From Paractinoplanes toevensis (lineage in GTDB: Bacteria; Actinomycetota; Actinomycetes; Mycobacteriales; Micromonosporaceae): DNA of 64,000 nt. The notes beneath the pieces were generated by a model. That model ran no database searches and was not told where the DNA came from. It saw only the letters and a list, made by a program, of their open reading frames with translations. Positions 25,363 through 34,116 of this stretch are shown one piece after another. A program made the translations under genes and the position numbers. Each line of letters opens with the position of its first letter. The first letter of the stretch is position 1. The stretch is taken from assembly GCF_018332695.1 (NCBI RefSeq), contig NZ_BOQN01000050.1, positions 124,001-188,000 of the forward strand. The letters run 5' to 3'.

Positions 25363-26886
25363 GTGAAACGGAAGATTCCCCTGATCGTCGTGCTGGCGAC
25401 CGCCACGGCAGGGTCGCTGACCATGGCCGTACTCTCCCACTCGGCCTCGGCCGAGCAGACGGCCGACCCGGTCGATCTGGCCCGGAGTACCGCCGCACGG
25501 GTCGTCGCGGGCCGGCCCCAGGTGCTGCACGCCGGTAAATACGACGCCTTCCAGCAGCAGGCGGTGGTGAGCTACAACAGCCTGAACTACGTGCCCTACG
25601 CCCGCACCTACAAGGGCGTGGCGGTCAAGGGCGGTGACTTCGTCGTGCAGACGGACGCCGCGGGGCAGGCGATCTGGACCTCGGTGGCGCAGTCGGCGCC
25701 GATCGGCGAACTGTCGGTGACCCCGAAGCTGACCGCCGCGAAGGCGACCCGGATCGCGAAGGCGCAGCTGACGACCGTGACCGAGGTCGAGGACACCACA
25801 CTGGTGGTGGACGCGACCGGCGAGTCCGCGCGCCTGGCTTGGTCGGCCACCGTGGACGGCACCGGTGCCGACGGCCGCAGCCGGCTCACCGTGATCGTCG
25901 ACGCCTTCACCGGCAAGGTCCTGGGCCGCACCGAGCACATCACCGAGGCCACCGCGTCCGGGCAGGGCGCCATCTACGGCGACGTGCGGTTCGAGAACAC
26001 CCAGTCCGCACTGCAGGACCCGCGGATCTCCCGGCTGGTCTGCCAGGACGCGGCGAACAACCAGACGTTCACCAGCGCGGACAACACGTTCGGCAACGGC
26101 GACGGGACCGACCGGGAGACCGGCTGCGTCGACTCCTTCTTCGTGGCCCAGAAGCAGAACGAGATGCTGGCCCAGTGGCTCGACCGGGACGGCCAGGACG
26201 GCCGGGGCGGTTCCTTCCCGCTGCGGGTCGGCCTGCAGGACCAGAACGCGTTCTTCGACGGCCGCCAGGTGCAGATCGGCTTCAACACCCGGCGCGAGTT
26301 CCTCGGCTCGGCCGACGTGGTCGGCCACGAGCTGGGGCACGCCATCGACGCCACCACGCCCGGCGGCATCTCGGGCGGCAACACCTCGGAGTTCGTCGCG
26401 GACACCATCGGCGCGGCCACCGAGGCGTTCATCAACAGCCCGAACGACACACCCGACTTCACCGTCGGCGAGGAGGTCGACCTGGTCGGCGACGGGCCGA
26501 TCCGCGACATGCGCGACCCGTCGTCGCTCGGCGCCGACAACTGCTTCTCCGCCCAGACCGAGCGGGACGAGGTGCACGCCGCGGCCGGGCCGGGCAACCA
26601 CTGGTTCTTCCTGCTGTCCCAGGGCACCGGCGGCAATGGCCAGGGCGCGAGCCCGACCTGCAACAACAGCACGGTGACCGGCGTGGGCATCGAGAACGCC
26701 ATCAAGATCATGTTCAACGCGATGCTGCTGAAGAACTCGAACTCGTCGTACCCCCAGTACCGGGTCCTGACGCTGCAGGCGGCCAAGACCCTCTTCGCGG
26801 GCAGCTGCGCCGAGTTCGACACGGTCAAGGCGGCCTGGGACGCGGTGTCGGTGCCGGCCCAGAACGGCGAGCCGGCCTGCTCCTAG
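25363..26886 (+). CDS. Secreted M4-family zinc metalloprotease (thermolysin-like)
   Basis: A 507-residue preproenzyme. Signal peptide KRKIPLIVVLATATAG with SASAE after it; propeptide (FTP/PepSY type) up to about residue 205; catalytic domain with zinc motif HELGH near residue 321, second-helix Glu in NTSEFVADTIGA near 345 and active-site His in EVHAAAGPGNHW near 405. Several cysteine pairs occur in the mature part (RLVCQD with ETGCVD, DNCFS, SPTCNN, GSCAEF), unlike Bacillus thermolysin. GTG 25363 follows GGGGAACGGAG. It should digest extracellular proteins. Confidence 0.9.
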   Translation: MKRKIPLIVVLATATAGSLTMAVLSHSASAEQTADPVDLARSTAARVVAGRPQVLHAGKYDAFQQQAVVSYNSLNYVPYARTYKGVAVKGGDFVVQTDAAGQAIWTSVAQSAPIGELSVTPKLTAAKATRIAKAQLTTVTEVEDTTLVVDATGESARLAWSATVDGTGADGRSRLTVIVDAFTGKVLGRTEHITEATASGQGAIYGDVRFENTQSALQDPRISRLVCQDAANNQTFTSADNTFGNGDGTDRETGCVDSFFVAQKQNEMLAQWLDRDGQDGRGGSFPLRVGLQDQNAFFDGRQVQIGFNTRREFLGSADVVGHELGHAIDATTPGGISGGNTSEFVADTIGAATEAFINSPNDTPDFTVGEEVDLVGDGPIRDMRDPSSLGADNCFSAQTERDEVHAAAGPGNHWFFLLSQGTGGNGQGASPTCNNSTVTGVGIENAIKIMFNAMLLKNSNSSYPQYRVLTLQAAKTLFAGSCAEFDTVKAAWDAVSVPAQNGEPACS

Positions 26887-27845
26887 GACCGGTGCAGGTT
26901 GCGGCGGAGGAAGTCGCGCCAGGTCTGCTCGAACGCGCGGGACAGCGCCGACGCCGGCGCGAAGCGGTCCCAGGCGTGGAAGGCGCGGGCGTACAGGTGC
27001 AGGTCGGCCGGTACGCCCGCCGCGTTCAGGCTGCGCGCGAACTCCATGCCCTCGTCCCGCAGCACGTCGAACTGGGCGACCGCGACGAAGGTGTCCGGCA
27101 GCCCGGCCAGATCGGTGGCGCGACCGGGCGCGGCGTACGGGTGCACGTCCTTGCCGACCCGGTCGCCCAGCACCGCGGCCCAGGCGAGCTGGATGTCCGG
27201 CCGGGCCAGGACCACCTCGGCGGTGATCTCGAAACTGGACGGCGTCTCGAGCCGGTCGTCCAGCATCGGATAGAGCAGGCCCAGCAGGCAGGGCCGCGGG
27301 TCGTTCCGGTCACGCACCATCAGCGCGGTGGCGGCGGCGGGCGCGCCACCGCCGCTGGCGCCGGCCAGGCCGATCCGGTCCGGGTCGATCCGGTACGCGC
27401 CGGCCCGCGCGACAAGATGGGTGTACGCGAGATAGCCGTCCTCGGCGGCACCGGGGGCCGGAGTCTCCGGGGCGAGCCGGTAGACGACCGCCGCCAGAAC
27501 ACAACCAAGATCAAGAGCCAGACCCGTGTGGTACGCGTCGTCAGCGCGCGCGTCCTCGCCGAGAACCTGAGCACCGGCGTGGAACCAGAGCAGGACCGGG
27601 AGCACCTGGGTGGCGCCGGCCGGCCGATAGAGAACCACCTCGAGCTCGGTCCCGTCCTCCCGGGGGATGTGCCGGGTCTCGATCTCGACCCGGGGATCCG
27701 GGGCACTGGTCGACACCGCCGCGCGCATCTGCGCGCGCAGCCCCGGGATGTCGGAGAGGTCGAGCAGGGTGCCGTTCGCGGCTTTCGGCACGGCCGCGAA
27801 CGCGGCGGCGAGCTCCGGGTCGAGCCCATCGGTGATTCCTGGCAT
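26883..27845 (-). CDS. Alpha/beta hydrolase, hormone-sensitive-lipase-like esterase
   Basis: A 320-residue esterase of the HSL group. The nucleophile elbow is GASGGG near residue 162 (family norm GDSAGG), the acid residue is in AQFDVLRDEG near 263 and the His in RAFHAWDRF near 290. The usual oxyanion motif HGGG is replaced by HAGA (WFHAGAQVLG near residue 85), which may alter activity. It is divergent from a TetR gene with three operators in between and is the likely target of that repressor. Its stop overlaps that of the convergent protease gene by 4 bp (CTAG). Confidence 0.85.
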   Translation of the reverse strand: MPGITDGLDPELAAAFAAVPKAANGTLLDLSDIPGLRAQMRAAVSTSAPDPRVEIETRHIPREDGTELEVVLYRPAGATQVLPVLLWFHAGAQVLGEDARADDAYHTGLALDLGCVLAAVVYRLAPETPAPGAAEDGYLAYTHLVARAGAYRIDPDRIGLAGASGGGAPAAATALMVRDRNDPRPCLLGLLYPMLDDRLETPSSFEITAEVVLARPDIQLAWAAVLGDRVGKDVHPYAAPGRATDLAGLPDTFVAVAQFDVLRDEGMEFARSLNAAGVPADLHLYARAFHAWDRFAPASALSRAFEQTWRDFLRRNLHRS

Positions 27846-27887
27846 CGGATTTCCCTTCAGAAGAGGTGGGCCGGCCGCACGCCCGGC

Positions 27888-27946
27888 GTCAGTAACTGAC
27901 GTTATTGTGTGTCAGTAACTGACGCAATGTTCCGTCAGTCACTGAC
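27888..27946. promoter_or_regulatory. Three phased TetR operators
   Basis: GTCAGTAACTGAC at 27888-27900 and 27911-27923, and GTCAGTCACTGAC at 27934-27946: palindromes spaced exactly 23 bp apart, about two helical turns. The middle copy lies between likely -35 (TTGCGT) and -10 (AATAAC) boxes of the esterase promoter on the minus strand; the third precedes GATAGG upstream of the tetR GTG. Confidence 0.8.
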
Positions 27947-27967
27947 AGTCATGATAGGCTCCGAACC

Positions 27968-28534
27968 GTGCCCCGGAGCGGAGAACAGGTCAGATTGCGC
28001 CTGCAGGAGGCCGCCCTCGAGCTGTACCTGGAGCGCGGCTACGACAAGACCACCACCGGCGACATCGCCGCCCGCGCCGGCGTCACCGAGCGCACGTTCT
28101 TCCGCCACTTCACCGACAAGCGCGAGGTCTTCTTCGACGGCCAGGCAGAGCTGATCGAGCTGCTGACCGGAGCCCTCGCCGCGGTGCCGGCCGGCACCAG
28201 GCCGCTGCCCGCCCTGCGCGCCGCCTTCCACCAGGCGGTGCCGCTGATCGAGCAGAACCTGCCGGTCACCGAGCGCCGCCACCCGGTGATCGCCGCGACG
28301 CCGGCACTGCGCGAGCGGGCACTGGCCAAGAACGCCGCGCTGATCGACGCGCTGACCGACGCACTGCGAGCCCGCGGCGTCACCGATCAGCTGGCGCCCC
28401 TGTGCGCCCAGATAGGCACAGACACGTACGCGGCCGCCATCCACCGCTGGGCCACCGACCGCACCGACGACCTGCACACCCACCTGGACAGGGCCTTCAC
28501 CGACCTGAGATTGTCCGCAAACGCCCTGAAATAA
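27968..28534 (+). CDS. TetR-family repressor of the divergent esterase
   Basis: A 188-residue regulator with HTH TTTGDIAARAGVTERTFFRH at about residues 29-48 and a helical ligand domain. It starts at GTG 27968 with no ribosome-binding site; the upstream GATAGG at about 27953 makes a leaderless or short-leader mRNA likely. The triple palindromic operator in the 122-bp divergent region is the expected binding site. The ligand is probably an ester or product handled by the neighbouring hydrolase. Confidence 0.92.
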   Translation: MPRSGEQVRLRLQEAALELYLERGYDKTTTGDIAARAGVTERTFFRHFTDKREVFFDGQAELIELLTGALAAVPAGTRPLPALRAAFHQAVPLIEQNLPVTERRHPVIAATPALRERALAKNAALIDALTDALRARGVTDQLAPLCAQIGTDTYAAAIHRWATDRTDDLHTHLDRAFTDLRLSANALK

Positions 28535-29252
28535 GCGCGCCCACTCCCGCCGCCCAGGTCCAGCCCTTCATCTTCGCCGCCACGAAGACTGTCCGCGTGA
28601 TCTCGGGCCGCCGCGTCCGGGAGGGCGTTTTGCAAGCTTCGGCCCTTCCACGCTGCTCGATACCGTTCCAAATGACGGGTCTCGCCGCCTCCGCCACAGA
28701 GCTTGTGGACTTGCTGCGCGGTCCGCACAGAAACTCCGCAAGGTCGGGCCGAGCCGAGGCGCCTTCGCCCGACCTATGCGGCATGTCCTGCCTTTCAGCC
28801 GAGGCGCAACTCATGATGTGGGAGCACTGTCCATGGGACAGGACCAGCCGCCGCGATGCGGGACGCCGGCCCAGGATCCGAGACCAGCGACCACTATCCG
28901 GAAGCCACAAGCATCCGGAAAGCCGCACGGACCCCGAAAGCCGCACGCACCTCGGAAGCCCGCACCCACCCCGAAAGCCGCACGCACCCAGAACGCCGCA
29001 CCTACCCCGAAAAGCAGGGCGCACCCGGAACGCCGCACGCACCCGGGAAGCCGCGCGCACCCGGAAAGCCGCACCCACCCGGACAGCCGCGAGGATTGCC
29101 GGTGGCGTAGGCCGCGCCCACGCTGTGAATTCCGCTGCTCGAAGCGGCATCGGCCGGCCCAAGGATCCGCGACCGCCTTCGGGGCACCTACATCCGGACA
29201 GGTGGCAGAGGCCGGCCGTGGGACGCCGATCATGCTGCTGCGCCAAGTGGAA
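28535..29252. other. 718-bp intergenic region, no supported gene
   Basis: All six frames contain stretches open by GC bias, but none has a plausible start, domain or coding pattern. The only structure seen is the 18-bp tandem array at 28898-29094. Two units of the array are 19 bp long, which shifts frame and argues against coding. Confidence 0.6.
28898..29094. repeat. 18-bp minisatellite, about 10-11 units, non-coding
   Basis: Tandem units of consensus CGGAAAGCCGCACGCACC with substitutions, and two 19-bp units (near 28952 and 29007). Its sequence is unrelated to the array at 5556-5879, but the period is the same. Confidence 0.9.
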
Positions 29253-30002
29253 CTAGCGGCCGGCGCGCCACCACAGGTAGGCGGCGAGCCCCAGGGACGC
29301 CACGGCGATTGCCACTCGCAGAGAGCGCTCCGGGGTGCGGCGCACCAGCGTCGGGCCCAGCCAGCTGCCGAGCAGGCAGCCGATCGCCATCAGGCCCGCG
29401 GCGGCCCAGTTCACCGGGGCCACGGCGGCGTAGATCACGGCTGCTGCCAGGTTGGCGGCGCCCAGGGCGATGCTCTTGACGGCGTTGGTCACCGGGAGCG
29501 GTTCGGTCGCGGCCGCCGAAAGGATTGCGAGCATGAGTACGCCGGCCGCCGCGCCGAAATAGCCGCCGTACACGCCGACCAGGAAGATCGCGCCGCCCAG
29601 TATCGGCGACGGCAGCGTCCGGTGGCCGGCCCAGTGTCGCAACCGGTCGCGCAGCAGTAGCAGGGCCGCGCCCAGTGCGACCAGCACCGGCACGATCCGC
29701 TCGAACGCCGACGACGGCGTGGCCAGCAGCAGCACCGCGCCGGCCAGCCCGCCGGTCCCGGCCACCGCGGACAACTTTGCCAGCCGGCGGCCGTGGCCCC
29801 GCAACTCCGGCCGGGCGCCGGCGGCGGTGCCGACGGTGTTGGACAGCAGCGCCACGGTGTTGGTGACGTTGGCGGCGACCGGGGCCAGGCCGACCGCCAG
29901 CAGCGCCGGGTAACTCACCAGGGAAGCGAGACCGGCCATCGACCCGGTCAGTCCGCCACCGACACCCCCGAGCACGAGCAGAGTCGCATCGCTCAGGCGC
30001 AC
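29253..30002 (-). CDS. TauE/SafE-family (DUF81) membrane transporter
   Basis: A 249-residue permease with about eight hydrophobic segments and the family's duplicated glycine-rich turns (GGVGGGLTGSMAGLASLVSY near the N-terminus, GVYGGYFGAAAGVLML near residue 150). TauE/SafE proteins are thought to export sulfite, sulfonates or other organic anions. GTG 30002 starts exactly at the first helix; an ATG at 30053 would add 17 basic residues and reach almost into the divergent gene. No metabolic neighbours hint at the substrate. Confidence 0.82.
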   Translation of the reverse strand: MRLSDATLLVLGGVGGGLTGSMAGLASLVSYPALLAVGLAPVAANVTNTVALLSNTVGTAAGARPELRGHGRRLAKLSAVAGTGGLAGAVLLLATPSSAFERIVPVLVALGAALLLLRDRLRHWAGHRTLPSPILGGAIFLVGVYGGYFGAAAGVLMLAILSAAATEPLPVTNAVKSIALGAANLAAAVIYAAVAPVNWAAAGLMAIGCLLGSWLGPTLVRRTPERSLRVAIAVASLGLAAYLWWRAGR

Positions 30003-30059
30003 CCGGACACCGTACCGACGCCGGGCTTGGAGGTGGCGGGGCCGCGCGATCATGGGTGG

Positions 30060-30470
30060 ATGCTCACATCGGGCCGCGTGTCCCGGCGGCTGGCCGCCTC
30101 GCTGATGGTCCTCGGGCTCGCCGCCTGTTCCACGCCCGCGGCGGCGCCGCGCTTCCTCGAGGTCCACTTTCCGGGCTCCTACGCGCTGCCGGGCACGGTG
30201 GAGATCCCGGCCGCCGGTGAGTACGCGATCTGGGCGACCGGCTTCCCGACGGTCGGCGCGAACCGCTGCGCCGTCACCGGCACCGGCGGCGCCATCGTGC
30301 CGATGTCGGTGCCGGACGAGACCGTCACCTACACCGCCAAGGAGGAGGACGACGCCGTCTACACCTGGACGGACACCTTCACCGCCCCGGCGGCCGGCAC
30401 CTACACGCTGCGCTGCGCCCCGGACGCGGAGGCACCGGGCATGAGCTTCGCCGTGGCACCGACGACCTGA
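30060..30470 (+). CDS. Small hypothetical lipoprotein
   Basis: A 136-residue lipoprotein: signal SRRLAASLMVLGLAACS with lipobox LAAC at about residue 23. The mature part is a probable beta-sandwich (LPGTVEIPAAGEYAIWATGF, TFTAPAAGTYTLRCAP) with two cysteines that could form a disulfide. No family recognised. It is divergent from the TauE gene. Confidence 0.7.
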   Translation: MLTSGRVSRRLAASLMVLGLAACSTPAAAPRFLEVHFPGSYALPGTVEIPAAGEYAIWATGFPTVGANRCAVTGTGGAIVPMSVPDETVTYTAKEEDDAVYTWTDTFTAPAAGTYTLRCAPDAEAPGMSFAVAPTT

Positions 30471-30503
30471 GCCGGGTCATCGGCAACGGCCTGAGCCGGC
30501 ACC

Positions 30504-30599
30504 GGCCACGGCCCGAGCCAGACCGCCGGCCACGGCCCCAACCGGACCGCCAGCCACGGCCCCAACCAGACCGCCAGCCACGGCCAGAACCCGGCCGCC
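30504..30599. repeat. 24-bp tandem repeat, four units
   Basis: Four consecutive units of consensus GGCCACGGCCCCAACCAGAC plus CGCC, with a degenerate fifth copy just before. The array fills the gap between the lipoprotein gene and the 3' end of the GH42 gene. Confidence 0.9.
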
Positions 30600-30608
30600 G
30601 ACGGCGGC

Positions 30609-32195
30609 TTACGCCAGATCTCCCGCCGGGTCACCGGCCGCGACCCGAGCCAGGCCTTCGAATGCGGTCTGGGTCACGTCGTCGGTGGTGGCATAGCGCA
30701 CGATGCCGGTGCCGTAGCGGTTCTCGGTCAGGGCCGGGAGTCCGTCGGGGCCGCGGTGCAGCACGGTGGCCGTCACGTCGTGCAGTTCGGAGCCGATGCG
30801 GCGGGCGCCGATCAGGTCGTCGAGGGCGCCGGGCGTTACCCGGCAGTGCTCGTCGACCAGGCCGCTGCCGGCGGTCAGCACCAGTCGGCCGCCGGCCCGT
30901 GCGTAGTCGCGCAGCGCCCGGTGCACGGCCGCCGGCATCAGGTAGAGCATCGGCGCCACGACCAGGTCGTATCCGTCCAGCGGGGCGGTGGGCGGCACGA
31001 CGTCGACCGGGCCGTCGAGGGCACGGTGCCAGCGGCGGGCGGTGGCGTCGTAGTCGGAGTCGCGCGGCGGCAGGTGGGGTGCCTGCAGCGCCCACATGGT
31101 CTGTTCGTCGTAGATCAGCGCGGTCGACGCCGTCACGGTCACCGGTTCGCGGCCGCGCAGCGCGGAACCGAGTGCGGCGATCTCGCGGAAGACGGGGGTG
31201 TCGGGGCCCTCGTGCGGCACCATCGCCGGGTGCCACTGCTCGGCGCCGCCCCGGCTCGCCCGCCACTGGAAGTAGAGGATGCCGGTGGCGCCCCGGGAGA
31301 GGTAGGGCTGTGCGACGACGCGAGCCTGGTCGGAGGGCGCGTGTTCGATCAGCATCCACCGGCCGTCGGTGGACCAGCCGCGGGCGAGGTCGGCGGCGAA
31401 AGCGCGGTCCTCCAGGGTGGCGGGGTAGTCGTCGATCGCCACGATGTCGACCTCGCGGGCCCAGCGGGCGTGGTCGACCGGCACCCAGCCGCCCAGCGCG
31501 AAGTTCGTGGTCACCGGCGCGCCGGTGAGCAGCGCGCGCTGCGAACGGTAGTGCTCCAGCATCGCGTCGGAGACGAACCGGCGGTAGTCCAGCAGGTGGG
31601 CCGGGTTGCCCAGGTACTGGGTGGCGCGCGGCGGCAACACCTCCTCGAACGAGGTGACCCGCTGGGACCAGAAATCGGTACTCCAGGCGTCGTTGAGGGT
31701 CGCCACATCGCCGTACCGTGCGGAAAGCCAGCGGCGGAAGGCCGCCGCGCAGAAATCGCAGTAGCAGGTCGTGCCGTATTCGTTGTGGACGTGCCACAAC
31801 TGGGGGGTGTAGCGCGCGGCCAGCTCACCCACCACCGAAAGACAGGCAGCCCGGTAGGCCGGGGCGTTCACGCAGTACGTGTCGCGGGAACCGTGCGTCA
31901 GCCGTACGCCATCCTGGTTGATCGGCATTTGATCGGGGTTCTGAAGCGTGAACCAGGGCGGCGGCGAAGCCGTCGGGGTGGCCAGGCAGACCCCGATCCC
32001 GGCTGCTTGCAGCAGGTCGAGCGCCCGGTCGAGCCAGCCGAAATCGAACCGGTCGGGCGCGGGCTGCAGTCGCGACCAGCTGAACACCCCGACCGTGACC
32101 AGGTTGACCCCGGCCTGAAGCATGAGCGAGACGTCGGACTCCCAGACCGACGGCGGCCATTGCTCCGGGTTGTAGTCGCCGCCGAAGTGGATCAT
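30609..32195 (-). CDS. GH42 beta-galactosidase, C-terminal domain missing
   Basis: A 528-residue cytoplasmic GH42 enzyme. The acid/base Glu is in HVHNEYG (residue 139), the nucleophile Glu in RWMLIEHAPS (residue 284), and the zinc-site cysteines in TYCVN and CYCDFC. The TIM barrel spans about residues 5-375 and the trimerisation domain about 385-520. Typical members have 650-690 residues with a further beta-domain; this frame stops at GDPAGDLA, immediately before a 24-bp tandem repeat, so the last domain is absent. ATG 32195 overlaps the permease stop (ATGA). It should hydrolyse imported galactosides. Confidence 0.9.
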   Translation of the reverse strand: MIHFGGDYNPEQWPPSVWESDVSLMLQAGVNLVTVGVFSWSRLQPAPDRFDFGWLDRALDLLQAAGIGVCLATPTASPPPWFTLQNPDQMPINQDGVRLTHGSRDTYCVNAPAYRAACLSVVGELAARYTPQLWHVHNEYGTTCYCDFCAAAFRRWLSARYGDVATLNDAWSTDFWSQRVTSFEEVLPPRATQYLGNPAHLLDYRRFVSDAMLEHYRSQRALLTGAPVTTNFALGGWVPVDHARWAREVDIVAIDDYPATLEDRAFAADLARGWSTDGRWMLIEHAPSDQARVVAQPYLSRGATGILYFQWRASRGGAEQWHPAMVPHEGPDTPVFREIAALGSALRGREPVTVTASTALIYDEQTMWALQAPHLPPRDSDYDATARRWHRALDGPVDVVPPTAPLDGYDLVVAPMLYLMPAAVHRALRDYARAGGRLVLTAGSGLVDEHCRVTPGALDDLIGARRIGSELHDVTATVLHRGPDGLPALTENRYGTGIVRYATTDDVTQTAFEGLARVAAGDPAGDLA

Positions 32196-33139
32196 CCCTT
32201 GACCGCGCCGAGCAGCATGCCCTTGGCGAAGTGCCGCTGCACGAACGGGTAGATGATCAGGATCGGGATCAGGGTCAGGGTTACCACCGCCATCTGGATG
32301 GACAGCGGCGCGATCTGCTGGGCACCCAGGTACGTGCCGGTCTGGGTCACGCCCATGCCGGGCATCGGGTTGCCCTGCAGCGTGTAGGTGTAGATGACCA
32401 GTTGCAGCGGCCACTTCTGGTTGTCCGGCAGGTAGAGCAGGGCGTTGAAGAAGGTGTTCCAGTAACCGACCGCGTAGAACAACCCGATCACCGCGACGAC
32501 CGCCCGTGAGGTGGGCAGGACGATCCGGGTGAGGATCCGCCATTCGCCGGCGCCGTCCACGTAGGCCGCGTCGATCAGGTCCCGTGACGTGTTGGCGAAG
32601 AATCCGCGCATCACCAGGATGTTGAACACGCTCACCGCGCTGGGCAGGATCAGCGCCCAGAAGTTGTCGTAACCGCCGAGTCCGGCGACGACCATGAAGG
32701 TGGGGATCAGGCCGCCGTTGAAGAACATCGTGACGACCAGCAGCATCAGGAGCGGCCGGTGCCCCCACGAGCGGTAGCGCGACAAGCCGTACGCGCAGAG
32801 GACCGTGACCACCACCGAGATGAACGTGCCGACGGCGGTGATGCCGAGGCTCGCGATCAGCGAGCTGATCACCAGGTTGTTGGTGAAGATCTGCCGGTAC
32901 GCCTCGATGGTGATGCCGTGCGGCACCAGCACCATCCCACCGGCCAGGTTGATCGAGCCCTGGGTCGAGAGGCTGGTCAGCACGACCATGTAGATCGGGA
33001 TGAGGACGACCAGGCAGATGAAGACCAGGACCGCGCCCTTGCCGGCCTGCCCGGCCGGGGTCGGCGGCTCCTCCCAGCTGGGCCGGTTGCGGTTGCGGCG
33101 GGTTTTCTCGGCCGCTTTGGCCAGTGCGGTAGCGGTCAT
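32192..33139 (-). CDS. ABC transporter permease, YtcP/LplC type
   Basis: A 315-residue permease of the MalG superfamily in the branch paired with LplB. It has six membrane segments after a Pro-rich cytoplasmic N-terminus; the EAA-like loop is DLIDAAYVDGAGEWRI, then IVLPTS near residues 190-215; the C-terminus is RHFAKGMLLGAVKG. ATG 33139 overlaps the stop of the LplB-type gene by 4 bp and its own stop overlaps the GH42 start, so the operon is tightly coupled. Confidence 0.93.
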   Translation of the reverse strand: MTATALAKAAEKTRRNRNRPSWEEPPTPAGQAGKGAVLVFICLVVLIPIYMVVLTSLSTQGSINLAGGMVLVPHGITIEAYRQIFTNNLVISSLIASLGITAVGTFISVVVTVLCAYGLSRYRSWGHRPLLMLLVVTMFFNGGLIPTFMVVAGLGGYDNFWALILPSAVSVFNILVMRGFFANTSRDLIDAAYVDGAGEWRILTRIVLPTSRAVVAVIGLFYAVGYWNTFFNALLYLPDNQKWPLQLVIYTYTLQGNPMPGMGVTQTGTYLGAQQIAPLSIQMAVVTLTLIPILIIYPFVQRHFAKGMLLGAVKG

Positions 33140-34116
33140 CGTCGGTACAGTCCGTCCTCGCCGAACAGGTGGGCGACCTTGTTGGCGGTCAAGATGAGGA
33201 TCAGGGAGAGTACGCCCTTGAACAGCGACGCGGCCGCGCCGATGCTGAAGTTCGCGTTGACGACGCCGTAGTAATAGGCGTACGTGTCGAGCACTTCCGA
33301 GGCGTCCCGGCCGACCGCGAAGCGCTGGATCAGCATCTGCTCGAAGCCGACGGTGAGCACGTTGCCGAGCTGGAGCACCAGCATGAGCACGACGATGCTG
33401 CGGATGCCGGGCAGGGTGATGTGCCACATCCGGCGCCACCGGCCGGCCCCGTCCGCCGCGGCCGCCTCGTAGAGCTGCTGGTCGATCGCGGCGAGGGCGG
33501 CCAGGAAGACGATGATCCCCCAGCCCGCCTCCTTCCAGACCACCTGCGCCGTGACCAGGAGCTTGAAGGTGTCCGGGTTGGTCATGATGTCCCACGTGCC
33601 GATGTCGTGCGAGCGCAGGAACTGGTTCAGCGCGCCGGCCCCGCCGAGCATCTGCTGGAAGATCGTGATGGCCAGCACCCAGGAGAAGAAGTGCGGCAGG
33701 TAGACGATCGACTGCACGAACGTGCGCACCTTGGTGCTCAGCACCGAGTTCAGCAGCAGGGCCAGCAGGATCGGGACCGGGAAGAACAGCACCAGCTGGA
33801 CGAGGCTGAGCGTGAGGGTGTTCTCCAGCGCCGACCAGAACAGCGGGTCGCTGAAGAGCCGCCGGAACGTGGTCAGGCCGCTCCACGGGCTGTGCCAGAA
33901 GCCGGCGTAGATGCTGTAGGTCTGGAACGCGGTGAGGGTGCCGAACATCGGTGCGTAGTTGAAGACGAGCACCAGCAGGATCGCCGGCAGCGTCATGACG
34001 ACCAGGGCCCGGTCGCGCAGGAAGCGGCGGCGCCGGTCCGCTTTCTTCAGGGTGCGGGCCTCGGCGCGGGTGGGGCGCGCCGAGGCCGCGGTTGGTGCGT
34101 CGCGAAGAGCTGTCAC
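33136..34116 (-). CDS. ABC transporter permease, LplB type
   Basis: A 326-residue permease with the LplB signature region (VFNYAPMFGTLTAFQTYSIY near residue 52) and EAA loop YEAAAADGAGRWRR, then ITLPGI near residues 215-240. GTG 34116 overlaps the binding-protein stop by 4 bp (GTGA). LplB/YtcP systems import oligosaccharides or polysaccharide fragments; here the attached GH42 gene suggests galacto-oligosaccharides. Confidence 0.93.
   Translation of the reverse strand: MTALRDAPTAASARPTRAEARTLKKADRRRRFLRDRALVVMTLPAILLVLVFNYAPMFGTLTAFQTYSIYAGFWHSPWSGLTTFRRLFSDPLFWSALENTLTLSLVQLVLFFPVPILLALLLNSVLSTKVRTFVQSIVYLPHFFSWVLAITIFQQMLGGAGALNQFLRSHDIGTWDIMTNPDTFKLLVTAQVVWKEAGWGIIVFLAALAAIDQQLYEAAAADGAGRWRRMWHITLPGIRSIVVLMLVLQLGNVLTVGFEQMLIQRFAVGRDASEVLDTYAYYYGVVNANFSIGAAASLFKGVLSLILILTANKVAHLFGEDGLYRR

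Noticed and set aside
28898..29094. Possible CRISPR array
   Set aside because: Units are contiguous 18-bp repeats without unique spacers, and there are no cas genes.
28402..29660. Several overlapping open frames over the 28.5-29.3 kb gap, on both strands
   Set aside because: They depend on the tandem array and GC bias, lack starts with ribosome-binding sites, and are broken by 19-bp repeat units.
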